Assembly (NCBI GenBank): GCA_963680875.1
Contig: OY804588.1
Span: 93,304,233-93,368,232 of the forward strand
Direction of reading: 5' to 3'
Source of the DNA: Bathymodiolus brooksi
Taxonomy: Eukaryota > Mollusca > Bivalvia > Mytilida > Modiolidae
DNA: 64,000 bases
In this document: positions 1 through 11,390 of the stretch, one piece after another
Position numbering within the stretch: position 1 is the stretch's first letter
Layout of the letters: each line of letters begins with the position of its first letter
Program-made: the position numbers and the translations under genes
Notes under the pieces: model-generated
What the model was told of the DNA's origin: nothing
Seen by the model: only the letters and a program-made list of their open reading frames with translations
Databases searched by the model: none

Positions 1-812
1 ACAATGTTCAGTAGCGGATACGAAAACTGTCCAGAGTTTGGAGGTGGTGTTATTTTTAAGCTTGATATTTTGTAAACAGGAAGAAAAATTACTGTTCTTC
101 GGGAGCGTTTCAGGTTGCACCTGCCTCATATTATCTATAAGCAATCAAATATCACTTATTTTTCTATTATTTTTAATACCCTACATAATTATAATTATCA
201 GGGCGAACGGATCCAGGGCGAACAGGAATTAGGGCGAACGGATTCGCGCTTGGCCATGCTTAACCTTCTCGTCAAATAATTTACTGGTTTTAGTTTCAAG
301 CATAGACAGAAGGACAGACAGAATAAAGCATAATTTAGGTAACTAAATTCGAAACTATTTCCGGAATGGGACCCGGATAATGTTATTTCAACTGAAAAAA
401 CTACCGGGAATAATCAATTTGACCCGCTTTTTAAAATAATTTTGGATATTATACATCGATCAAATCATTGTCTATAACGCGTTTTATTCGAAGTTGACTT
501 TCTACATAATAAAATATCGTTGTCAGATGCATGCTCTAAAAGTTTTTTGTTCGCCAGTGTGGCTACTGCTACACAAATTATCCTCGCCACACTACCGTTA
601 TATTCGCAAAATGAGATGTGGCGATCGTCTACCGCTAACACAGAGACCTGACTTCCCTAAGAGAACATGAGAGAGAAGTGAAGGCATGACAGAGAGTCTT
701 CCAATAGCTTCAACAAATTCAACCTTCTTTATTCTTCTCATTCTTATGTATTTTCAAATGGATTTCAGTTGCTTTAAATTTGTCAATCAACTTTACCATG
801 ATGTGAATATTA
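1..812. other. No recognisable gene; presumed Ro60 intron or upstream DNA
   Basis: AT-rich sequence with no exon that extends the Ro60 reading frame with a usable phase. A short triplication of 'AGGGCGAACGGAT'-like sequence lies at about 200-243. The first seen Ro60 exon needs an upstream exon ending in phase 2, which was not found. Confidence 0.4.
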
Positions 813-970
813 CAGTGAAACCTGTCTAAACCGAACCCTGAATAAACCAAAATCCTGCATAAACCCAACTTTAAATAAAGCCCTAATGTAGGGAATCTTT
901 GTTAATTTAACCTGTCTATTCCGAACACAACATTGGTCTGAAGGAGTTTCGGTTTAGACAGGTTTCACTG
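813..970. mobile_element. 158-bp pogo/Tc1-like MITE with perfect terminal inverted repeats
   Basis: The element starts CAGTGAAACCTGTCTAAACC and ends with the exact reverse complement. TA lies at both edges (811-812 and 971-972), as expected for the TA target of Tc1/mariner/pogo transposases. No coding capacity. A degenerate relative of the same interior is at 59717-59845, and related ends recur elsewhere in the window. Confidence 0.8.
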
Positions 971-1178
971 TATTTGCAAGAAAGGAGCGACTTCCAAAAA
1001 GAAACTGGGCCACTTTAATTTCTCTTTTGAGTCCAAAGAAGGCAAATTTCGCCCACTTTATCTTGTTTGGTGAGCCCATGATCGACAATGATAATTAGAC
1101 ACCTTGGCTTAACTCCCTTTACTAAGTTGAGCTTTTAGATATATATAAGGCACTAATAGTTTCTATTGTCTTTTTCAG

Positions 1179-4100
1179 TGTACACCCTATAGATGTGTTA
1201 ATAGCTCTGTCCCTCTATGAACATGGGAAGGGAGGGAAAATAATGTGGACCAGAAATGAAGCTGTGTCGGAAGCCCTTAATTTTGCTCTGGAGTCGACAA
1301 TTAAGGTTTGAAATCGAGATGAATAGCTAACATTTAATATAATGAAGATCAGAAATGTATTTTTGACATCACACTGACTGATAATCAACAGTATCAGAGT
1401 CAGTCCATTTATACTGAAAAATATCTCTCAATGAATAATATTTCTCAAAAATAGCACTAAACAACAAACAATAATAATTTTATTTTTATCCAGATTTCAT
1501 CATGTTAGCTTATATTCAATATTTTTATCCCCTCTCCAACGAAGTTGCGAAGGGATATAGTAACGCTACTGTCCGTCCTTCCATCATTCCGTCCTTCCGT
1601 CCGTCCATCACATCCTTGTGAACACTCTAGGATCAACATCCTTCAATGGATTTTTACCAAACTTGATACATACTTAGTCCTTAGGAGAATCTGGAACCCT
1701 ATTGATTTTCCAGGTCAAAGGTCAATGTCACCGGGTCAAATTTTTACTGCGTAACATCCTTGTGAACACTCTAGAATCAACATTCTTCAATGGATTTTGA
1801 TCAAACTTGGTACATACTTAGACCTTAAGAGAATCTGGAAACCTATTGATTTTCAAGGTCAAAGGTCAAGGTCACAGGGTCAAATTTTTAGGCGAGGGGA
1901 TACGCCATGCTTTGCGTTGCCCTTGTTATTTTTTATATCGTTGAATATTATGAGCAACATTTCATTTCAAACTTCAATGTAATGATAATACATGTTTGTA
2001 TTATAAATTAATTAATATGCTGTATATCTCGGAGCAAATCATCAAAAATGATTGATTGGTGGGATCACTATGGTCAAGACTATACACCGTTGATTTGTTT
2101 TTCGAGAATGAATTTATCAGAGCAATATTGCATCAAAAGCAAAGTCTGAGAAGTGAGATGTGATAAGTCCATTTCAAGCAAAACACATCAACGATAGGTT
2201 TGATTTATGGTGTTTAAAGCCACTTTCAACAATATTTCAGTTATATCGTGGCTGTCATTTTTATTGGTGGAGGAAACCGGAGTACCTGACAAACTTTATC
2301 ACATAATGTTGTATCGAAGACACCTCACCCTGAACGGGGTTCAAACCCACAACTTTATAGTGGTGATAGGCACTGACTGCACAGGTAGTTGTAAAACCAA
2401 CTACCATGCGATCGTGACCACAACGGTCCCATATAGGGCATATATTTATCAAGAATTTGTCAAAGTGATGTCAATATAACATCATGTTAGAAATCAATGA
2501 TTATATGTTTGTATCAAACTGGTCACTTGAATAATATATATTATTACATTTATAGTTTTATACGATATTATAAAACCATAGAATTATCAATTAATTTTTT
2601 GTGATTAATTGTCATGTTTCCTATTGAACAGTTTAACTGTTACTAATTTTTAGCAGTGGGTGAAATCCCGGTTAAACTTATAAATATACCAGCCAATAGT
2701 TTTCTGCATCAGGTGCAATCACGTCACACAAACATGGCAGACGAGAATGACAGCAGCATTTATCAATATTGCTTTTCAGTTCTCCATACCACATCATATT
2801 GCACTCAATGAATTGCAATAATTGTATATTATTATACCTCACATAATAAAGAATCAATTCTATTGGTTAAAAGATAATCACATGACATAAAATAATCTGG
2901 ATATTTTTGCTTCTAATCGCCGCCAACGATGAATAACCTCAAGAATTACACACATCCATTGAATAACCCTCGAAAATTACAGCGTCCAGTGAATAACCCT
3001 AATGGAATAATACTTTAGCAATTCAAATATTAAACAGTATATTTCAACTGTTTGTTCGTTATAATAAAACAGTTATGGCCCTCTGAATCGGTGAATATCC
3101 AAAATAAAACCGTCGGGGGGAAATAACCCTAGTGTGGGGTTGACAATTTTGGATATTCACCTCTTCCGAGGGCCGTAATTGTATATTATCGTGTGTTAAA
3201 TCAAAGGAAAGATTTACAAATCATTGATAAAAAAGTTTTATTGTTTGTCATTATGTATTTTTTGATTATTACTTTTTTAGAATACCAAGCCAACAAACAA
3301 ACGTTACCTAATTGGTGTCAGAGTAGGTGCCAACAAGAAGAAATCAACCGTCCGTGGAACACAAGCGCTGTCTTTCATTGCTACGGCAGCTGGCATGGCG
3401 ATGGTCACAGCTAGAAAAGAGGACAAAGTCCAATTGGTGTATTTTGCAGATAAGGCAACTCAACTGAGCTTGACTTCTGAATCATCACTGAAGGAAATTG
3501 TCGAAGAAATTTCCAAACAGGTTTTAGTTTCGGCTGCTGTTCCCCTGGCAGGCTCTGGTGTAAGTGGTTTGAAAAAAATAGCATGGTTACCGTTTCTGTG
3601 AAACATAATTATTATAATTAGGGATGATTTTTGTCAGTTATTTAACAGATTTTAGATATTTTTCTCTGGAAATGTTTTCCGAAACTTGCAAGACACGTTC
3701 TGAACAGGTTAAAAAATGGAGGTTTTTAAAAGGTGTGTAGATGATTTCAGTGAATTAATTTTCTTATCAGAATCATCCCTCATTAATATTATTCTGATTC
3801 TGTGCTTTTATAACAACTACCTACAGTGTGAATTGGTATTGTTGTATCAGTACCTGTAGAAATGGCTTCATTGACACTGAATGTAATTTTACCTTTAAAC
3901 AAAGGTCTTCAAAGGTCAGTACAGTCAAACCTGCTTTAGTGACCACCTCTAGCAATAACTTGCATTATATGACTTTAATTTTTAGCTCACCTTGCCAAAG
4001 GCAATGTGAGCTCTTGCCATCACTTGGTGTCTGTCGTCCGTTAACTTTTCACATTTTAATCTTCTCCTCTGAAACCCCATAGCCAGATGAACTGACACTT

Positions 4101-7100
4101 GGTAGGAAGTATCTATGGAAGGTACTCTATGAAAACTGCATATTATACCCCCACTCATAGAGTGGGGGCTATATTGCAATCACCTTGTCCGTCCGTCCGT
4201 TCACACTTTCGTAACAGATATCTCAGCTTCTACTGGAAGAAATGATTTTATATTTGATATATGGCTTTGGCATGGTGACTTGTACCGTGTCTCCCCTTTC
4301 CAGGTTTACCGCACATCTACTTCCTGTTTACAGTGCGACTTATAATTTTTCATGTTTGCCGTAATGAAAACTTTCGTAACAGTTATCTCAGCTTCTACTG
4401 GAAGATATAATTTTATATTTGATATATGGCTTTGGCATGGTGACTTGTACCGTTGTGTCTCCCCTTTCCAGGTTTACCGCACATCTACTTCCTGTTTACA
4501 GTGCGACTTACAAATGAACGAGTGGGAGTATTCTTAGCACGACGTAGCGTGCAACATCTTGTTTTGTCCCGATCCATTAACAAACATGACCGCCACAGGC
4601 AATTCTTGTTTCTGATTGGCCGATTTCTAAAAATCTTCTCCTCTGAAACTGCTTTGCCAAATGAATTGAAACTTGGTAGGAAGTATTTAAGAAAGGTCCT
4701 CTATAAAGATTGCACATTTCATCCCGATCCGTTTATAAACGTGGCCGCTACAGGCAATTCTTGTTTCTGATTGGTTGATTTCTAAAAAATCTTTTCCTCT
4801 GAAACCGCTTGGCCAAAATGAACCAAAACCTGGTAGGAAGCATCTCTGTAAGTTCCTCTATAAAATTTTCTCATTTCGTCCCGATCCGTTTACAAACATG
4901 GCTGCCACAGCAATTATTTTTTCTGATTGGTCGATTTCTAAAAAAATCAATATTAACCTATTAAAACCAAACTTTACAGCAATGATGTTTGAAACGTTCT
5001 CTACAAATATTTTCTCTTTTCTTCTTGATCTAGCAAAACACATGGCCACCATGGACAATTCTTGGATCTTGGTTGAAAGTTTTCTCCTGAAACTACAAGT
5101 TCAAATGTCACCCTAATGACTATTATAATTTTATATTTGATCATTTTTGTGTTTTTTTTATCAGGACGTTTTGAAGCCACCATGTGACCTGACTGCACCA
5201 ATCAGATGGGCAACAGAAAATAGGAAGCAAATAGATGTGTTTATCAACATAACAGACTCGTTAGATAGAACAGGGGAAATAACTCCATCAAAGGCACTGA
5301 TGCAATACAGAAAGGAGCTGAACATGCCAAATTCTAAGTAGGCTTGATGTGTTATTGAATAATGTATTAAACTAGAGCCTGTTAGCTCCGTTATGAACTG
5401 ATTTGATCCAAAAGGCCATATCTTTTATTAACTTACCAGGCCATGCAAGAATTTGCCATCACTTGGCATTCGTTGTCTGTCGTCCTTACGTCATAAATTT
5501 TCACATTTAAATCTTCTCCTCTGAAACCACTGAACCAAATTAAACCAAACCTGGGAGGGACTGTCCTTGGGTGAGTCCTTTTTAAAATTGTGTCCGATAG
5601 CCCTGACCTCCATTCAATATGGCTGCTGTTACTAAAAATTGAAATTTTTCAATTGTCTATTATTGCTTTATTAGCTCACCTGGCCATAGGCCATGTGAGC
5701 TTTTGTCATGGGTAAGCGTCCGTCCGTCCGTTAGCTTTTCACATTTAAATCTTCTTCTCTGAAACCGCTGAACAGAATTCAGCCAAACTTGCCAGAAATG
5801 TTCACTGGATGGTCCTCTACCAGATTTGTGTTTTTGGTGCTGATTTGAAATCCAACATGGCTGCCAGGGTCCATAATGTGTTCTCATTGGCTGAAATTTT
5901 AAAAATCTTCTTGTCAGAAACCACTAAGTCAATTGAATTGTGACTTTGCAGGAATGATCATTGGGTGGTCCTGTACTAAACTTGTGAATCGTTTGCCGAT
6001 CGGAAATTCAAGATGGCCACCATGACTCGACTTAGTTTAACATTGGACCCTATGGGAATTTCACATTTTCATCTTTTTTTCTGAAACCACAAAACAGATT
6101 TGAATCAAACTTGGCAGAAATGTTCATTGGATGGTCATATACAAGATTTTTGTTTTTGGTGCTGATCGGAAATCCAACATGGCTGCCAGGGCCTATAATG
6201 TGTTCTGATTGGTCGAAATTTTAAAAATCTTCTTGTTAGAAACCACTAAGCCAATTGAATTGTGGCTTTGCAGGAATGATCATTGGGTGGTCCTGTACTA
6301 AACTTGTGAATCGTTTGCTGATCGGAAATTCAAGATGGCCACCTTGATTCGACTTAATTTTAACATAGGACCCTATGGAAAAAATGTTTAAAAGTCTTCT
6401 CCTTTGAAACCAGTAAGTCAGTTTAAAGCAAACATGGGATGAATGGTCCTTAGGTGGTCAACTTTCAAAATTATGTCCTGTGACCCCGACCTCCATCCAA
6501 GATGGCAACCATCAGCGAACATAGTTTTAACATAGGACCCTATGGGAAATATATTTAAAAATCTTCTTCTCTGAAACCAGTAAGCCAATTTAAAGCAAAC
6601 ATGGCATGGATGGTCCTTAAGTGGTCAATTTTCAAAATTGTGTCCAGTGACCCTGACCTCCATCCAAGATGGCCACCTTCAGCAGACATACTGTAGTTTT
6701 AACATAGGACCCTATGGGAAAAAATGTTTTAAAATCTTCTCCTCTGAAACTAGTAAGCCAATATAGCAAACATGTCATCGATGGTCCTTAGGTGGTCAAC
6801 TTCCAAAATTGTGTTCAGTGATCCCGATCTCGGTTCAAAATGGCCGCCGTCAGCAGACATAGTTTTAACATAGGACCCTATGGGAAAATTGTTTAAAAGT
6901 CTTCTCTTCTGAAACCAGTCAGCCAATTTAAAGCAAACATGGCATGGATGGTCCTTGGGTAGTATACTTTCAAAATTATGTCCGGTGACCACGACCTCCA
7001 TCCAAGATGGCTGCCATGAGCAGACATAGTTTTATCATAGAACCCTATGGCAGTATGGGATTTGAATAGTAACTTAGATGTATTCAGCATGCAGACATTC

Positions 7101-7962
7101 TTAAGAGGACTTATTTATGTCAGGTGAGCGATACAGGCTCACCTGAGCCTCTAGTTTTAATTCAAAATGAGCATATGTTTTAACTGCAGTTACATGGCAA
7201 TGAGTAGTTTAACATGTATTCCGGGTTTATCTGTGAAATTTCTCTTTCAGCCGATTTATACTGGTTATACAAATTAGGCGTATTTTGATAATAGATGACA
7301 TTTAAATCTCCTCCTCTAAACCAAACTTGGTTGAGATGATCTTTATGTTGTTCTCTTTCAAAATTGTGTCTAAGATGGTGACCGTTTTTTTAAATAATAA
7401 AAATTTCTTTAATTGTAAAAAAGTAAAAAATGAGCTTAATTTTTAACAGCACCTACATGGTAATGAGTAGTTTAGCATATATTTCGTGTTTTTCTGTGAA
7501 ATTTATCATTCAACCGATTTATACCAATATTTCATATTTTTAGAAATTCTTATTATTTTTAAAATCTTTTGGAGCAAGAAAATCGGCTAAGGCCACCTAT
7601 GCCTGATAGAGGAGAACATTAATTTTAATAATAATTTCTTACATTATTTAGGAACTATGAATTTCAATAATAAATATATCTTATAAACCATGTCAGTGCT
7701 GAAACACTGACAACTAGGCAGATGATACTACTGGCCACAGTATCGACCGTGTGATTGTAATAAATATTTAGTTATTTTATTTATGTATGTGATTAGTGAT
7801 GTCTTACTTAACTTGAAATCTTTTTGCAGGTTGGTGACGTGTGGACTGGCAAATGCTAACATGAAGACTGCCGACCCCCACGACCCTAGAATGATTGACA
7901 TAGCAGGCTTTGATGCCACAGTCCCATCTGTCATCAACCGGTTTATACTGGACGAGTGTTGA
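1179..7962 (+). CDS. RO60: Ro60/TROVE2-family ribonucleoprotein, last four coding exons (5' partial)
   Basis: Four exons join with consistent phase: 1179-1305, 3281-3520, 5165-5337 and 7830-7962 (TGA at 7960-7962), each bounded by AG/GT. They give about 223 residues. The first exon matches the end of the TROVE HEAT-repeat region ([16 protein letters not shown]...). The others form the vWA-like domain: KRYLIGV strand, then [46 protein letters not shown], and the family's C-terminal stretch ending MIDIAGFDA...NRFILDEC. Family members are cytoplasmic/nuclear RNA-binding proteins that hold Y RNAs and misfolded small RNAs in a HEAT-repeat ring closed by the vWA domain. Oddity: the MIDAS DxSxS is replaced by R-V-G-A-N at about 3320-3334, while the later T-D pair in FINITD remains. 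It could be a divergent paralogue rather than the canonical copy. Upstream exons were sought in 1-1178 and not recognised. Family assignment is strong; symbol less so. Confidence 0.88.
1528..1925. repeat. Dispersed GTCCGTCC-type element with internal duplication
   Basis: It begins with a small foldback (AACGAAGTTGCGAAGGG), then GTCCGTCC pyrimidine-rich sequence. Two copies follow of a ~130-bp module (CATCCTTGTGAACACTCTAG...GGTCAAAGGTCA...GGGTCAAATTTTTA) at about 1610-1750 and 1755-1890. It ends in GGCGAGGGGATACGCC. It lies in a Ro60 intron. The short open frames here are not genes. Confidence 0.6.
2208..2430 (-). mobile_element. tRNA-headed SINE, family A
   Basis: On the - strand it reads tRNA-like head (box A near TCGCATGGTAGTTGG, box B GGGTTTGAACCCC), then the common body with CCACCAATAAAA and a tail ending in AAAGTGGC(T)TTAAACACCA. 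It lies in a Ro60 intron and is a diverged copy of the family-A SINEs listed elsewhere. Confidence 0.75.
2430..3280. other. Ro60 intron remainder, no gene seen
   Basis: AT-rich intron sequence with several loosely repeated 'GAATAACCCT' motifs at about 2930-3130. It ends in the polypyrimidine tract and AG that precede the exon at 3281. Confidence 0.4.
3982..5116 (+). repeat. AGCTCACC-type dispersed element, decayed and composite
   Basis: It starts TTAGCTCACCTTGCCAAAGG at 3982, shared with the copies at 5671 and 11391. At 4147-4520 it is interrupted by a different GTCCGTCC element with two ~190-bp near-copies (AACAGATATCTCAGCTTCTACTGG... and CCTTTCCAGGTTTACCGCAC). It then resumes with tandem 'CTTCTCCTCTGAAACTGC' modules to about 5116, just before the Ro60 exon at 5165. 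Confidence 0.6.
5434..5670 (+). repeat. Fragment of AGCTCACC-type element
   Basis: It reads TTAACTTACCAGGCCATGC..., then the usual 'CACATTTAAATCTTCTCCTC' and 'CTGACCTCCATTCAATATGG' modules. It directly abuts the longer copy starting at 5671. Confidence 0.55.
5671..7154 (+). repeat. Full-length AGCTCACCTGG element with internal ~165-bp tandem modules
   Basis: It begins TTAGCTCACCTGGCCATAGG and ends with CAGGTGAGC...CTCACCTGAGCCTCTAGTT, so the ends are roughly inverted copies. The interior is repeated modules: CTTCTCCTCTGAAACCAGTA, then AAAGCAAACATGGCATGGAT, GGTCCTTAGGTGGTC, GACCTCCATCCAAGATGG, and CATAGGACCCTATGGGAAA. It has no coding capacity. It lies in the last Ro60 intron. A near-identical architecture is at 11391-12698. 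The class (non-autonomous DNA element or other) is not clear. Confidence 0.7.
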
Positions 7963-9628
7963 TGTCAGTTTCAACGTAGAACTGACCCAATCTTGTCTCT
8001 GACCTTCCCACAGACCGTCTAGTCCATATTTAGCTTGGATTTACATGTATATGGAGGACTCTACATGCTTTTAGCACACAGTCCTTCACCAGGGTGTCAG
8101 TCTGGCACACAGTTCTTCACCAGGGTGTCAGTCTGGCACACAGTCCTTCACCAGGGTGTCAGTCTGTTTGCCGTTTGTTTTCGTTTTCGAAGGACAAAGG
8201 AAAAAAGACAAAGCTTTCAACGAGATTACAGAAAATATTTGAAAATTGGATCTGACAATGTTTTGTGGATAGATATTTGAGGCTGTTTAGTGCTTCTTGG
8301 GGGAAACAATATCTTTTTAAGGGAAGTTTAACAGTTTTTTCTTTTCCAATAGTAAGATGCTTCAAAATGAGGAGAAAAATTTGACAGAAGAAAATTGATT
8401 AATAATAATTAATATGCTTATTATACATTGTAAATGTAATGAGTATTTTTTACCCAGAGTTCGGTTTAGACAGGTTTCACTGTAATATTTAATGAAATAC
8501 AAAGAAACCAAATATTTATCACAAACTACTTCTAACTGAACTAAGGAAAAAATAGTCTCAATTCTCTGATTCAGAAAATATGTGCAATGTTGTTTATGTT
8601 ATGTGTCGCTAGCATGTCAAAGCATATTTATTTCCTGTACCTCAATTATAGTTGTGAAGAAAAAAACAAAAACAGACCAATGTATATTTTTTAAGCCAGG
8701 GTTTGAGCAATATGTATTATTATTATTTTTTATATTATTTATGTGTAATTTTGTATTTAACTTTACTCATAGTCATATACATGTAAGTGTGTGAATATTA
8801 CAAAATGTATATATTGCTTGAAAAAAAAAGTTGAAAATTTGTAAAAATAACACAAAAAGTAAGAAAGACAACATGGATAAAATTTGTAATCGTAGAAAAA
8901 AATACATGTAATAATTGCATGGAAAGAATAATAAATAAATAAAATGTAAGAAAACAATTAAGACATTTTATAAAAACATTTTTATAATTGCATGAATATG
9001 TGAGAGAAAAAAACTGAAAAAAAGAAAAATAATTGTATGTTTTATTTGATAAGCAAACCTTTATTAGTAAAGAAGGAATGTTTCGTAGAATTGCAAAAAA
9101 ATATTTGGGAAAACTAATTTCAACCGTGAGCTTCTTTTGTATCGAGATTATTTTAAGAATTTAAAATTACCATAGAAAATATCAACATTTAATACATTGG
9201 GTAGCAGAGCAAAAATATATGACGTTGGAATTCCAGATTCTGTCTTGGGACAGGCACAGAAATGTGGCAGGGTTAAACTGGTTAAAGGGATCCCAACCCT
9301 CCCCTCTTGATAACTGGACCACCAATGGCTATACAAATGATAAAAATAAACCTACACAGATTTGCTTCCACTCAAAAATACCAATTACTATCACTTATGA
9401 ATGAATGACAATATAAACATGGACAGTACAATAACGGGGTCAGTTAACTGACTTCTAGCTAGGAAGATATAATCTGTTGGTTAAAGACCGTTACTCTTTT
9501 GACAAAATCTATTTTTGAGAATTGACAACACAATTCACCATTTCAAAATGAATTGTGGGTAATTTTAACACTTCCAGTCACAAAAAAGTTATTTGAGGTT
9601 AGTCATTGTTCTATTACTTACCAGGGGT
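7963..9628 (+). other. Ro60 3' UTR and downstream AT-rich DNA
   Basis: Directly after the stop, 8080-8165 holds three tandem ~32-bp copies of CTTCACCAGGGTGTCAGTCTGGCACACAGT. An isolated MITE end (TTCGGTTTAGACAGGTTTCACTGTA) is at about 8460-8484. AATAAA-like polyadenylation signals cluster at about 8930-8943, but which one is used cannot be told. No other gene seen. Confidence 0.45.
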
Positions 9629-9880
9629 CTGTCATGGTCATCATCGTATGGCAGTTGGATTTACAACTATCTGTGCCATGAGTGCCTATCACCACTGAAG
9701 TTGTGAGTTCGAACCCCCTTCATGGCGAGTTGTACTCGATACAACATTATGTGATAAAATTTGTCAGTGTCTTTCGACAGGTCAGTGGTTTTCTCTGGGT
9801 ACTCCTGTTTCCTCCACCAATAAAACTGACCACCATGATATAACTGAAATATTGTTGAAAGTGGCATAAAACACCAAAAA
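9629..9880 (+). mobile_element. tRNA-headed SINE, family A
   Basis: Head GTATGGCAGTTGGATTTACA..., box B GAGTTCGAACCCC, then body (ATACAACATTATGTGATAAA, CACCAATAAAACTGACCACC) and tail GTTGAAAGTGGCATAAAACACC. Nearly complete. Confidence 0.8.
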
Positions 9881-9970
9881 ATCTATCGCTTGCTATAATT
9901 TGTTTGCACCAATTGGGTTATTTTTGTGTAAGGAATTCCCAGAATGCACTCCTTGATTATTAGATGTTAG

Positions 9971-10212
9971 AGGCCGTGATCGTATGGTAGTTGGATTTAC
10001 AACTACCTATGCAATCAGTGCCTATCATCACTGATGTTCTGAGTTCGAATCTCTATCAGGGCGAGGTATACAACATTATGTGATCAAGTTTGTCAGTCAC
10101 TTGCGACAGATCGGTGGTTTTTTCTGATTCCTCCGGTTTCCCCCACCAATAAAACTGACTGCCACTGTATAACTGAAATATTGTTGAAAGTGGCATTAAA
10201 CACCATAAAACC
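9971..10212 (+). mobile_element. tRNA-headed SINE, family A
   Basis: Second copy in the same orientation about 90 bp downstream of the previous one: GTGATCGTATGGTAGTTGG head, GAGTTCGAATCTC box B, the same body, and GTTGAAAGTGGCATTAAACA tail. Confidence 0.8.
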
Positions 10213-11390
10213 AAACTATTAGATGCTAAGCTGTAACACTATGGCGCAAGATGATTGCAGGAGGCTGAGGTGCTTTAATCTAGTATGCATATCATATTTA
10301 TCTAAATTTAAGACATTCGTATGACGGGTATATTGTAATATTGTCCAACTTCAACCATGGTATATTTTATGGCAGCATTTTATTTAAGAATTTTGCCAAG
10401 TTTCCATGCTAAGATTATAAAAAAAATTATTTTTATTCCAATTTACGTTGTAAACTTAATATTGTCTAGAATTTTGAAATACCTGTGGTTACACTGGTCA
10501 GTTGGTGGTAAAAGTTAATGCATATTTGTTCTTGAGTTTTTAATTGTTCAATATGACAATTTGTATTCTAATATTTGCTATTTTATCTTGAATCAGCATA
10601 CAATCTCGGTAGCTACATGTGATTATGTAATACTAATTTATTTTTTTTAGCAAATATTCATAAAAAAGCGTATTAGAAATCCAATAGAACCATTTCAAAA
10701 TATTTGCAGACAAGGAAATCATAACAAAAAAATAAATATATGATTGATTGATTGACTGGTGTTTGGTTTTGTCTTGTGCAAATGTGAATTCAGATTTCAA
10801 TGGGTCGTTTTCAAAACTTTTGACATGGCAATATTGTTTTCTTTATATTGTACTTATTTACTTATATACATTTTTTTATTTGTATATTAATTAATGAAGC
10901 ATACTTCAATACATGAATGCTACAGAAATGTTTGCCTTCAAAATTGCCCAAGCTTGCTACAACTGGATACAAACACATTGTTTTTTTTTGTATGAATAGT
11001 CGTGTTATCTTCTAACTGTAGTCGCATGTGTATCTTTGAACTTGAGAAGACAAGATGCAAATGTGTAAAGAAAGCCACATCTGCTCTGTTCATCTGTACA
11101 CAAGATACATACAATGACATATGTGTGAAGGAAGTCACATGTGTTACTGGACAGAACAAGAGGTGTATCACCGTGTATCTATAAAGAAAGTCACATGTGC
11201 ACAAAATATGGTATTTTTGTCTAGAAAGTCACATGTGGTACCTTTAAAGCTTTCACATAATTTATTTGAGATTAGCAATACATGTACATTGTTTTATTTT
11301 TACCTTTTTTATGCAAGAAAATATTAATTACATGTAATTAAATGTTTAATTAATTCATGTAGATGAAGGTTAGTGAAATGTTGTTTTTTT
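10213..11390. other. AT-rich DNA; short AAGTCACATGTG repeats
   Basis: No gene recognised. At about 11070-11237 a short motif recurs: AAAGCCACATCTG, then AAGTCACATGTG at 11132-11143, AAAGTCACATGTG at 11187-11199, and the same again at 11225-11237. These make small cysteine-rich-looking open frames that have no support as genes. Confidence 0.4.

Noticed and set aside
1..1178. Upstream Ro60 exons
   Set aside because: No segment had TROVE-like coding sequence with a donor in the phase needed by the 1179 exon.
7963..11390. A Y RNA gene near the Ro60-like gene
   Set aside because: I looked for a Y-RNA-like stem with a terminal T run near the gene and found no convincing match.
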